Source: a virus
Strand: one strand, 5' to 3'
Virus record (IMG/VR): IMGVR_UViG_3300040810_000056
Coordinates: 1-24,393 of that record
DNA: 24,393 nt
Of this stretch, positions 13,761 through 19,784 are shown piece after piece. The notes under the pieces were generated by a model. It saw only the letters and a program-made list of their open reading frames with translations. It did not search any database and had not been told where the DNA came from. Made by a program: the position numbers and the translations under genes. Numbering within the stretch: the stretch's first letter is position 1; the number at the start of each line of letters is the position of its first letter.

Positions 13761-13790
13761 AAAAAATAGGGGGCCTTACACCCCCTATTT
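13761..13790 (-). terminator. Strong rho-independent terminator after hsp20
   Basis: AAATAGGGGG and CCCCCTATTT form a perfect 10-bp stem around a 7-nt loop, followed on the minus strand by a run of Ts. Confidence 0.85.
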
Positions 13791-13793
13791 AGA
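13786..13793 (-). promoter_or_regulatory. Possible late promoter before the endolysin (TCTAAATA)
   Basis: TCTAAATA, one mismatch to the T4 late consensus, overlaps the first bases of the terminator stem. Transcription from it would begin inside the hairpin and so would not carry the full terminator. Confidence 0.45.
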
Positions 13794-13794
13794 A

Positions 13795-14223
13795 CTATTT
13801 GATTTCAATCAGCCGAGGCTTCTTTTCTTCTGGAATAATACGCTCAAGTTGAATGGTGAGCATACCGTTTGTCAGTTCAGCATCTTTCACTACGATATCA
13901 TCAGCAAGTGTAAACTTACGGTCAAACTTCTTCATAGAGATACCTCTGTGAATCATTTCGCTAGTTTCATCAAGTTTATCGTATGTAGAGCGAACTGTGA
14001 CTTCACCTTGTTTATACTCCACTTCAACATCTTCTTTGCTCAGGCCTGCTACTGCCATGTCAATGTAGAAGTCTGTCTCTGATTCTTTACGAATGTTGTA
14101 TGGTGGAAAGCCTGTTGATTGTTTTTGGTGTTCAGCATATCTCTGTAGATTGTCGAACATTCTGTCAAAACCAACGGCATATGGGGTGAGTCGATTAATA
14201 TCGAAAGTAGTTAAATGTGTCAT
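13795..14223 (-). CDS. hsp20: Hsp20 / alpha-crystallin small heat shock protein
   Basis: This encodes 142 aa. An IbpA-like N-terminus (residues 1-37: TPYAVGFDRMFDNL) precedes an alpha-crystallin domain at about 40-130 (YNIRKESETDFYIDMAVAGL, then DVEVEYKQGEVTVRS, MKKFDRKFTLADDIVVKDAE and NGMLTIQLER). The tail PRLIEIK contains the I-x-I-type anchoring motif. It acts as an ATP-independent holdase; marine T4-like phages commonly carry it. AGGAG is 9 nt upstream of the ATG. A sigma70-type promoter with an inverted repeat at 14285-14313 lies ahead. Confidence 0.93.
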   Translation of the reverse strand: MTHLTTFDINRLTPYAVGFDRMFDNLQRYAEHQKQSTGFPPYNIRKESETDFYIDMAVAGLSKEDVEVEYKQGEVTVRSTYDKLDETSEMIHRGISMKKFDRKFTLADDIVVKDAELTNGMLTIQLERIIPEEKKPRLIEIK

Positions 14224-14260
14224 TTGCTAATCTCCTATTAAGCAAGATTGTTTTGTAAAT

Positions 14261-14278
14261 AAGCCCATAAAGGCGCTT
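14261..14278 (-). terminator. Weak hairpin in the hsp20 leader
   Basis: AAGCGCC and GGGCTT pair with one bulge around a 5-nt loop, then ATTTA. It could be a weak terminator or attenuator for the mazG-to-hsp20 junction. Confidence 0.35.
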
Positions 14279-14284
14279 ACGACT

Positions 14285-14313
14285 TATATATGCATCATTA
14301 GCATATATTTCAA
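14285..14313 (-). promoter_or_regulatory. Candidate hsp20 promoter with embedded palindrome
   Basis: TTGAAA (14313-14308), a 17-nt spacer, then TATATA (14290-14285). A perfect inverted repeat ATATATGC-N7-GCATATAT at 14286-14308 spans the spacer and -10, an arrangement typical of a repressor operator. The -35 overlaps the stop region of the upstream gene. Confidence 0.55.
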
Positions 14314-14744
14314 GAGTTCTCTGATATCTTTTTTGCTCTTTTATCAAGATATGTTGAGAACAAGATTTCGTAAAGATTTGGTTCAGAATAGTCAGGCCCT
14401 TTCAGCACCTTACCATCTTCACGGTAGATTGGCTTACCGTCTGCACCAAGTTTACTCATATTACTTCTTTGCACTTCAGCAAAACATCTGTCTAAATCGA
14501 GGCCAAAAGCGTGACCAGCCCCATAAGTGACATATAGAATATCAGTGAGAGCATCAGCAACCGCCACGATATTCTTGGCTTCAATGGCTTCTTTAAGTTC
14601 ATCAAGTTCCTCTTCAATCAACTCAATCCTCAACTGCTGTGTGGATTCATCTGGAAACTCAGGCTCTTCTTTTACCTCTTGCCCAAATGCATTCATAAAG
14701 TCCTCTACACTACGAAAGTTAGAGTATATCAATCTTTTTTCCAT
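14310..14744 (-). CDS. MazG/HisE-like NTP pyrophosphohydrolase
   Basis: This encodes 144 aa. An all-alpha NTP pyrophosphohydrolase: IELIEEELDELKEAIEAKN (about residues 40-58) supplies the EExxE metal-binding helix and ADALTDILYVTYGAG (about 63-77) the second ExxD-type helix. The tail with EVQRSNMSKLG, GKPIYREDGKV and KGPDY is a standard ending of phage enzymes of this family. It should hydrolyse dNTPs or (p)ppGpp-like alarmones to monophosphates; the substrate cannot be told. It starts 3 nt after the regA stop, so it rides the gp62-regA transcript. Confidence 0.87.
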   Translation of the reverse strand: MEKRLIYSNFRSVEDFMNAFGQEVKEEPEFPDESTQQLRIELIEEELDELKEAIEAKNIVAVADALTDILYVTYGAGHAFGLDLDRCFAEVQRSNMSKLGADGKPIYREDGKVLKGPDYSEPNLYEILFSTYLDKRAKKISENS

Positions 14745-14747
14745 AAT

Positions 14748-15146
14748 CTATTTTTTCTTCCCAATATTATACTTTGCTGTCAGAATCCATTCGTCTTTTT
14801 CTTTGTAAGGTAGCACCTTGATTTGTGATAGTGGTGCTACAGGATCAGAAGACTTAGTGTCGTCTACCAATCCAATCAATCCCCACTCAGCAAGCAGGTT
14901 AGCAATCGTGTTACGTCTTGCAATATCGTCTTCAGTAAAGTTGCTAGGCTTTCCGTCAAGCGCAAACAACTCTTTGAAGTGTACGATATAATACTTACCT
15001 TGTTTGTGAAGAATATGACAAGACTGATAGATTGTCTTGTCTTTGCGTGATGCGACACCGATACGAGTTAGTGTTTCTCTAATCTTTAGAAAATCATCGT
15101 CTTCTTTTAGTGTCACCTCTACGAGATTACTAATATCAACCGTCAT
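14748..15146 (-). CDS. regA: RegA translational repressor
   Basis: This encodes 132 aa. It matches T4 RegA through most of its length, e.g. EVTLKEDDDFLKIRETLTRI, GKYYIVHFKELFALDG, DIARRNTIANLLAEWGLI and EWILTAKYNIGKK. RegA binds the translation starts of early mRNAs and blocks ribosomes. The start is the ATG of MTVDISNL; an upstream GTG in frame is less likely. The start overlaps the gp62 stop by 11 nt, as in T4 where the two genes are adjacent and coupled. The order 45-44-62-regA-43 is preserved but interrupted here. Confidence 0.94.
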   Translation of the reverse strand: MTVDISNLVEVTLKEDDDFLKIRETLTRIGVASRKDKTIYQSCHILHKQGKYYIVHFKELFALDGKPSNFTEDDIARRNTIANLLAEWGLIGLVDDTKSSDPVAPLSQIKVLPYKEKDEWILTAKYNIGKKK

Positions 15147-15534
15147 TACTCCCACCTTTTTCCAGTGTGTTTCTTATTATTGTCAACTGTTCTGAAGAAA
15201 GGATAGATAAGGCTTGAAGTGCTTTAGCATCATTGTAACCATAATATTGCTTCACCATAGACAGATCGCCTTCATCATCTTTCTTCACCCATTTAGCAAA
15301 CCTTTTTTTGGGTCTAACAGTATTTAGTAAATACTCGAACTGAAGGAGATTGTCTGTTTCCCACCGCTTGTTCATCTCGTTAGCGGCGCCTATAGTGTCC
15401 ATATGATAGGACAATGCACGATTTGTCATAAAGACAGAGTAAGACTTTTCAGCAAGATAATCGTTCTCTGTACCTCGCATGATATTCTTCTTAGTCGTAT
15501 TGATGGCGTTTACATAATCGAATGGATTTGTCAT
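15136..15534 (-). CDS. 62: Clamp loader small subunit, T4 gp62
   Basis: This encodes 132 aa, shorter than T4 gp62 (187). Identification rests on position directly before regA and after gp44, plus marine gp62-like features (MTNPFDYVNAINTTKKNI, YLLNTVRPKKRFAKWVK, KALQALSILS). With gp44 it loads the gp45 clamp. Unlike T4, two oxygenase genes separate it from 44, and it has its own promoter placed so that the mRNA starts at the ATG (leaderless). No Shine-Dalgarno is present, supporting that start. Confidence 0.88.
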   Translation of the reverse strand: MTNPFDYVNAINTTKKNIMRGTENDYLAEKSYSVFMTNRALSYHMDTIGAANEMNKRWETDNLLQFEYLLNTVRPKKRFAKWVKKDDEGDLSMVKQYYGYNDAKALQALSILSSEQLTIIRNTLEKGGSNDG

Positions 15535-15540
15535 TACAAT

Positions 15541-15569
15541 AATATATCACTCTTTGATCAAAATGTCAA
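15541..15569 (-). promoter_or_regulatory. Sigma70-type promoter giving a leaderless gp62 mRNA
   Basis: TTGACA (15569-15564), a 17-nt spacer ending in TGA, TATATT (15546-15541), then ATTGTA and ATG. The -35 overlaps the stop codon of the upstream oxygenase. Confidence 0.85.
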
Positions 15570-16147
15570 CCCACAACTCTCATGCGATAAGCAATCGACA
15601 TTCTAGGTTTGTTTGGTATCTTTGGCGCTAATCCTCTATGAAGTTCCTTAGAGTTGAAATATATGAAGCGACCTGGCTTTGGTAGAAGACTATCAATACC
15701 ACCATCATCATTCTGAATCTCTAGTTGTCCACCCCAATCATCAAACCATTCATACATTGGATAAAACATAATCGTTCTGCTTGAACCATCATCAGGACTA
15801 ATCATAACGTCTGAATGCCAGTCACCATCCATACCCTGTAGTTGTAAGTTTGCGTCAATAGCGATCAACTCAAGTTTTTCTTCTGTATAAAGATTGAAAC
15901 AGAAATGCTCTAATACTTCCCAAAAAACATCATCAACATCACAGTTTGTTACTCTTAAACTGTTTTCTTTATTAAATAATCTATTTCCAAAGAAAAAGGG
16001 TAGATTACCAACTGACAGTTTTGATTTGTGTGGATATGTCACTCTGTTTGAAGTGTTTGTGTATTCCCATGGTATTTGAACACTAGCAATATAAAGTTTG
16101 ACTAGAAAATCTGGTGTAAAGTTATTATCAAATACTTTAGTTTGCAT
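15566..16147 (-). CDS. 2OG-Fe(II) oxygenase (prolyl-4-hydroxylase-like), copy 2
   Basis: This encodes 193 aa. Iron ligands H111-S-D113 (GDWHSDVMISPDDGSSR) and H170 (FNSKELHRGLAP), the FDDWGGQLEI strand (136-144), and R182 or R188 (PRMSIAYRMR) for 2-oxoglutarate form a complete P4H-type double-stranded beta-helix core. The substrate is unknown. It overlaps the upstream oxygenase by TAATG (1 nt) and ends at the gp62 promoter. It is distinct in sequence from its neighbour, so it is not a recent tandem duplicate. Confidence 0.85.
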   Translation of the reverse strand: MQTKVFDNNFTPDFLVKLYIASVQIPWEYTNTSNRVTYPHKSKLSVGNLPFFFGNRLFNKENSLRVTNCDVDDVFWEVLEHFCFNLYTEEKLELIAIDANLQLQGMDGDWHSDVMISPDDGSSRTIMFYPMYEWFDDWGGQLEIQNDDGGIDSLLPKPGRFIYFNSKELHRGLAPKIPNKPRMSIAYRMRVVG

Positions 16148-16695
16148 TATTCAACTCCCATATTAAAAGCAATAATATACCTATCTTTATCACTATGATG
16201 ATAGTTTACACTGTGTAAAAGCGTTGAGGGAAAGATGACAATCCTTCCAAACTCACTATTTTGTCTATAATGCGTGTATTTAGCAGACATACTATTAGCA
16301 AAAAAATCAGTCTCACCTATGCTTGTCAGATACAATATTCCAGACAAGAGATTATTATCATAAATTACATCTGCATGATTATGCATAGAATGAACTGCAT
16401 TCTGATTGTAAATAGCAGTCCAGTATGTTTTTAGGTTGACGTTCAGCCCATTTTCTTTGAATACGCTTACAATCCCATTCTCAAAAAGATTTTCAAAGGA
16501 TTTGATTTTTACTGGACTGGACCAGTCTGTTGCATATGTCTCTGGATTCTCTTCTCTTGTAGCATCACTTACAAGTTTGATTTTATCCTTGTTAGCATGA
16601 ACCTCTTGTAGAACTTCTTGAGCCGTGTCTTGAGATACGGACATGGTAATCATTTCGGTATAGAATATTTGATCTACGTTCACACCTGTAATCAT
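16147..16695 (-). CDS. 2OG-Fe(II) oxygenase, copy 1
   Basis: This encodes 182 aa from the ATG that overlaps the gp44 TGA (ATGA); an in-frame GTG six nt earlier is an alternative. H107-A-D109 (HSMHNHADVIYD), the GILYLTS strand, the distal H161 (FPSTLLHSVNYH) and R172 (DRYIIAFN) give the full set of iron and 2-oxoglutarate ligands. The HNHAD signature resembles the phage 2OG-FeII_Oxy_5-like group rather than the DDWGG-type P4H. The substrate is unknown. It is translationally linked to gp44. Confidence 0.82.
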   Translation of the reverse strand: MITGVNVDQIFYTEMITMSVSQDTAQEVLQEVHANKDKIKLVSDATREENPETYATDWSSPVKIKSFENLFENGIVSVFKENGLNVNLKTYWTAIYNQNAVHSMHNHADVIYDNNLLSGILYLTSIGETDFFANSMSAKYTHYRQNSEFGRIVIFPSTLLHSVNYHHSDKDRYIIAFNMGVE

Positions 16696-17633
16696 TTCCA
16701 CTCAACCTCTACCATCAGTTCAGTTAGACAAGCCATGATATTGATCTCTTGATCAGCAACAAAAGCAGACTTGTATTGATAGTCAGCGATTGTCACAACT
16801 GTCTGTGGTATGCTCTGAGGCTGAATGTATTCATTCATACCTTCATAGATTTTACGAAAGAGTGGTGCTACATCACCATCAACATTCTGTGCAACCCATT
16901 TACGAACCGTGCTGAACTCTTTGTTTCTCAAAGCCTCGATGAGAGAGTTTAGATTCTTGTCGGAGAAAGTAGACAGAATACCAGTATCGATAGTACCAGT
17001 AGCAGAGTATCTTTGTAGTTCATTGAGTACTCTACGATTGTCTGGAAAATATTTCTTGACAACTTCTGCTACAACCTTATTGTCATATGTGACTTGTTCT
17101 AGCAATAGAATCTTTTGTATTCTCTGAAAGAACTCTTTAGCCATCTGTGGTTTGTCAGCATTGCTAATCTTGAACTCAATCACAGAACATCGACTTTGTA
17201 GCGGTGCAATAATCTTGTTGACAAAGTTACAAGTAAGAATGAATCCACAGTTGTTGCTATACTCTTCCATGAAGTTTCTCAGTGCTGGTTGTACAGAGTT
17301 AGCATTGAGATAGTCTGCTTCATCTAGAATCACATACTTACGTCCACCTGAAAAAGATACAGATGACGCAAAGTTTCTCAGTTCATTTCTCAGAACGTCA
17401 ATAGAACGTCCTTCATCAGAACCGTTGATTACGATATAGTCGCAGTCCAACTCTTCCAACATGGCTCTAGCGATAGTTGTCTTACCAACACCAGCAGAGC
17501 CAGTTAGAAGGAGGTTTGGAATGTTTTTGTTGTTCACAAAGGTCTGAAAGGTTTCTTTCAGAGAGGGTGGCAGAACAGCATCCTTTACCATCTTAGGACG
17601 ATACTTTTCTACCCATAAAAAATTATCACGCAT
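16692..17633 (-). CDS. 44: Clamp loader ATPase, T4 gp44
   Basis: This encodes 313 aa (T4: 319). It opens with WVEKYRPKMVKDAVLPPSLK, the standard clamp-loader N-terminus. Walker A is GSAGVGKT (45-52), Walker B LDEAD (103-107), and the SRC arginine-finger motif is at 147-149 (PLQSRC). It forms the ATPase part of the gp44/62 complex and loads gp45. GGGA is 5 nt upstream of the ATG. It is ATGA-coupled to an oxygenase instead of to gp62. Confidence 0.96.
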   Translation of the reverse strand: MRDNFLWVEKYRPKMVKDAVLPPSLKETFQTFVNNKNIPNLLLTGSAGVGKTTIARAMLEELDCDYIVINGSDEGRSIDVLRNELRNFASSVSFSGGRKYVILDEADYLNANSVQPALRNFMEEYSNNCGFILTCNFVNKIIAPLQSRCSVIEFKISNADKPQMAKEFFQRIQKILLLEQVTYDNKVVAEVVKKYFPDNRRVLNELQRYSATGTIDTGILSTFSDKNLNSLIEALRNKEFSTVRKWVAQNVDGDVAPLFRKIYEGMNEYIQPQSIPQTVVTIADYQYKSAFVADQEINIMACLTELMVEVEWK

Positions 17634-17660
17634 TACATTCCCATAATATAAAAGTTTGAC

Positions 17661-17867
17661 TTATTGTTCTGTGGCTTCCGCTGGAAGATCAGCTACAGAT
17701 TGACCAACTGGGTCTTGTGCAGGTTGATCTTCTTGAATTTTTTCGATCAAGAACTGTCTTACTGTTGCTACACCAGCTAGTTCTTGCCCTTCAAAGGCGC
17801 CACGTTTTGTACAAACATCAATGATTTGTACCATATTTGCCATCATTTGAGGTTCTACTTGTGCCAT
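17661..17867 (-). CDS. Small protein between clamp and clamp loader genes
   Basis: This encodes 68 aa starting MAQVEPQMMANMVQIIDVCT; the ATG is 1 nt after the gp45 stop. The first 45 residues are helical and the tail is acidic and Pro/Ala-rich (QEDQPAQDPVGQSVADLPAE). T4 has rpbA near here, but I see no convincing likeness to RpbA. Small unnamed genes at this place occur in marine T4-like phages. Function unknown. Confidence 0.68.
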   Translation of the reverse strand: MAQVEPQMMANMVQIIDVCTKRGAFEGQELAGVATVRQFLIEKIQEDQPAQDPVGQSVADLPAEATEQ

Positions 17868-17868
17868 T

Positions 17869-18540
17869 TTAGTTATACTCCGAATTTGTTTCTGTTGCGA
17901 CCCAGTACTCGATATAGCCTGAGATATTTTTAAAATGAGAGATACCAGCTTTAGATATTTTCACATCGTAATCGCCAGTGATGAATTTAAGATTTTCAGT
18001 TTTGAAAACCATGTTGAATACGTCACCATTGCTAGGAGCAACATCACGACTGTATTCATTTGATGTTGGGTTCTTTGTGTCAGTAGCGACAAGAGAAATA
18101 CCCATCGTACCACCACGAACAACAACTTCTGGAAGACCCAGTTGATTAGCCGCAGATACTACTGCTTTCAAATCATCAGCCGTAACAGAGAATACAATCT
18201 CTGGATCAGGCATATCAATATTCTTCTCTGGTGGTGATGTCACCATAGAAGGATCAGTATATGTATATCGTGAACGTGACTTGTTGTGTTCATCACGAAT
18301 TGTCACATCCATTTCACCAAATGCAAAGTCAGCATTATCAAAGAGACTTGCAAGTCCAAGGAACTGGTTCAGTTCATATATAGCAAAATCTACTGGAAAG
18401 GTTTCTTCCACCACCGCTTGAGCAAGGATGTTCTTTTGCTCACTTACAGTGCGGATTGTGTTTCCTTGCTTGAATGCAAGAGAAGGATTAATGGTTGAAA
18501 AGTTCTTCAACACATTCATCGTAGCATCACTGATTCTCAT
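17869..18540 (-). CDS. 45: Sliding clamp, T4 gp45
   Basis: This encodes 223 aa (T4: 228). It aligns with T4 gp45 from the start: MRISDATMNVLKNFSTINPS against MKLSKDTTALLKNFATINS, then VDFAIYELNQFLGLASLF and GDYDVKISKAGISHF. It is the trimeric ring that tethers gp43 and, in T4, also activates late transcription with gp33/gp55, which fits the late promoters seen here. Of three consecutive ATGs I choose the third because it matches the T4 start and lies 9 nt after GAGG. It overlaps the upstream gene by 14 nt. Confidence 0.93.
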   Translation of the reverse strand: MRISDATMNVLKNFSTINPSLAFKQGNTIRTVSEQKNILAQAVVEETFPVDFAIYELNQFLGLASLFDNADFAFGEMDVTIRDEHNKSRSRYTYTDPSMVTSPPEKNIDMPDPEIVFSVTADDLKAVVSAANQLGLPEVVVRGGTMGISLVATDTKNPTSNEYSRDVAPSNGDVFNMVFKTENLKFITGDYDVKISKAGISHFKNISGYIEYWVATETNSEYN

Positions 18541-18826
18541 CATCATTTACCTCAGTTCTATTTTCAAGTGAATCAATATAAAGAGCCATTATAGCATAGT
18601 GGACGACCTTGAGCAAGTCATTTCTGTTCTTACCGTCCTTCTTTCCGTATCTCTGACAATACTTGATGATATTGCCCATACAGAAACCTTCACCATGTCC
18701 ACTATCGATAATAAACTCAGTAGACTGGAACTTGTTGAAAGAGTAGTGGCCATCATAAGTGGCGGCCACATAGTCGTATATCTCTTTTATAATCTTGTCT
18801 TCGTCAAACTTAAACTTCTTACTCAT
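18527..18826 (-). CDS. DUF3310-like (SaV-type) protein
   Basis: This encodes 99 aa. The segment EGFCMGNIIKYCQRYGKKDG (46-65) followed by NDLLKVVHYAIMALY matches the DUF3310 pattern (GFxxGNxxKYxxRxGKK..DLxKxxxYL), a family frequent in phages and sometimes labelled nucleotide kinase without proof. The N-terminus is helical and the C-terminus acidic. Its ATG overlaps the glycosyltransferase stop (ATGA), and its end overlaps the gp45 start. Function unresolved. Confidence 0.8.
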   Translation of the reverse strand: MSKKFKFDEDKIIKEIYDYVAATYDGHYSFNKFQSTEFIIDSGHGEGFCMGNIIKYCQRYGKKDGKNRNDLLKVVHYAIMALYIDSLENRTEVNDDENQ

Positions 18827-19686
18827 TTTTTCATCATCTTAATTTCATCAGGATCAGCGGTTGCAGTTGCGCCAAGTTGAGCGAGATCACTCAAACTACC
18901 ACCGAATGTATATGAACCAGTGTGAAGCAGACGCATCCATGGACACATCCAAGTCTTGACACCAATCTTACGCATCCACTGACAGAACATGTAGTCTTCG
19001 GACAGATAACGCTTTGACTCAGGATCAATCAGTGCTTGGAAGTACATCATGATTTCACGACTACCATCAAAGTGCTTTGTGCGAACATGATCAGGTAGAT
19101 ATGAGTAATCTGGATATGCTTCATCGAACTTTTTGAAAGCATTCTTAGTGATCATCATGAAACCAGTACCACCTTCAAGAACTGGAACAGGCTCATCAAG
19201 TCTTACTTTTGCGCTATCTGTATCTGGATTGAAAACATAGTCACCAACAAATTTTTCTAGATCGCCTGGGTTCTCATCAGCCCAGCCTTTATCAACAGCA
19301 CGTTTAATCTTTTCCCAAGCAATAGTCTTCTTTGGATAAGGACCACATAGGATATCCATGCGCTTACTATCATCAGGCTCATCTGGATTAGACAAAGCGG
19401 CTAGTGTGATGACATCGTTAGGATCAAAACCAATGTCAGAGTCGATAAACATAAGGTGCGTATAGTCACCACGCATGAACTCATCTACGCAATAGTTTCT
19501 TGCTCTAGTGATTAGAGATTCATTGAAGAGATAAAAGAACTTGATATCCATCTCATACATGGCACCAAGTTTTGCTAGATCAGCAGTTGACTTTGTGTAC
19601 ATGCCATGACAGTTACCACCATACATGGGCGTTGCAACAAAGATTTTTTTCTTTCGCAACTGCTCTAGTTCGATTGTGATTTCCAA
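18823..19686 (-). CDS. Glycosyltransferase (GT-A fold, Anp1/GT2-like)
   Basis: This encodes 287 aa. The N-terminal strand KKIFVATPMYGGNCHGMY, ESLITRARNYCVDEFM and LMFIDSDIGFDP (the D82-S-D84 metal/nucleotide-sugar motif) define a GT-A domain. GGTGFMMI (residues about 171-178) and LSEDYMFCQWMRKIG, then LLHTGSYTFGG, are the acceptor-side motifs. It transfers a sugar to an unknown acceptor (DNA, protein or envelope). It starts with TTG, with AGGAG 7 nt upstream and no usable ATG in frame; an early 4-codon reading frame sits in its leader. It heads the 19686-16147 operon. Confidence 0.82.
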   Translation of the reverse strand: MEITIELEQLRKKKIFVATPMYGGNCHGMYTKSTADLAKLGAMYEMDIKFFYLFNESLITRARNYCVDEFMRGDYTHLMFIDSDIGFDPNDVITLAALSNPDEPDDSKRMDILCGPYPKKTIAWEKIKRAVDKGWADENPGDLEKFVGDYVFNPDTDSAKVRLDEPVPVLEGGTGFMMITKNAFKKFDEAYPDYSYLPDHVRTKHFDGSREIMMYFQALIDPESKRYLSEDYMFCQWMRKIGVKTWMCPWMRLLHTGSYTFGGSLSDLAQLGATATADPDEIKMMKK

Positions 19687-19693
19687 CTCAAAA

Positions 19694-19711
19694 CTCCTAT
19701 AATAAAAACAT
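19694..19711 (-). promoter_or_regulatory. Mini-ORF (MFLL) overlapping the glycosyltransferase Shine-Dalgarno
   Basis: An ATG 7 nt after the -10 box opens four codons and stops at a TAG that is part of TAGGAG, the glycosyltransferase ribosome binding site. If the mRNA begins near this ATG, translation of the mini-ORF would couple to or compete with the TTG start. Confidence 0.35.
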
Positions 19712-19718
19712 TGTGTAG

Positions 19719-19748
19719 ATTATATAGTAAGAAAGCACCCAATGTCAA
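19719..19748 (-). promoter_or_regulatory. Sigma70-type promoter for the glycosyltransferase-gp45-gp44 operon
   Basis: TTGACA (19748-19743), an 18-nt spacer, and a perfect TATAAT (19724-19719). It is the only one of the nine without a TGn extension. Confidence 0.85.
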
Positions 19749-19772
19749 GGCACTTTCTTAAATATTTTCAGT

Positions 19773-19780
19773 TATTTATG
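19773..19780 (-). promoter_or_regulatory. Possible late promoter (CATAAATA)
   Basis: CATAAATA fits the NATAAATA late consensus and lies in the non-coding gap just after the CobS-like stop, 25 nt ahead of the sigma70-type -35, so early and late promoters may be in tandem. Confidence 0.45.
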
Positions 19781-19784
19781 TGAC

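Noticed and set aside
17661-17867. RpbA (RNA polymerase-binding protein) between 45 and 44
   Set aside because: The position fits T4, but length and sequence do not show RpbA features.
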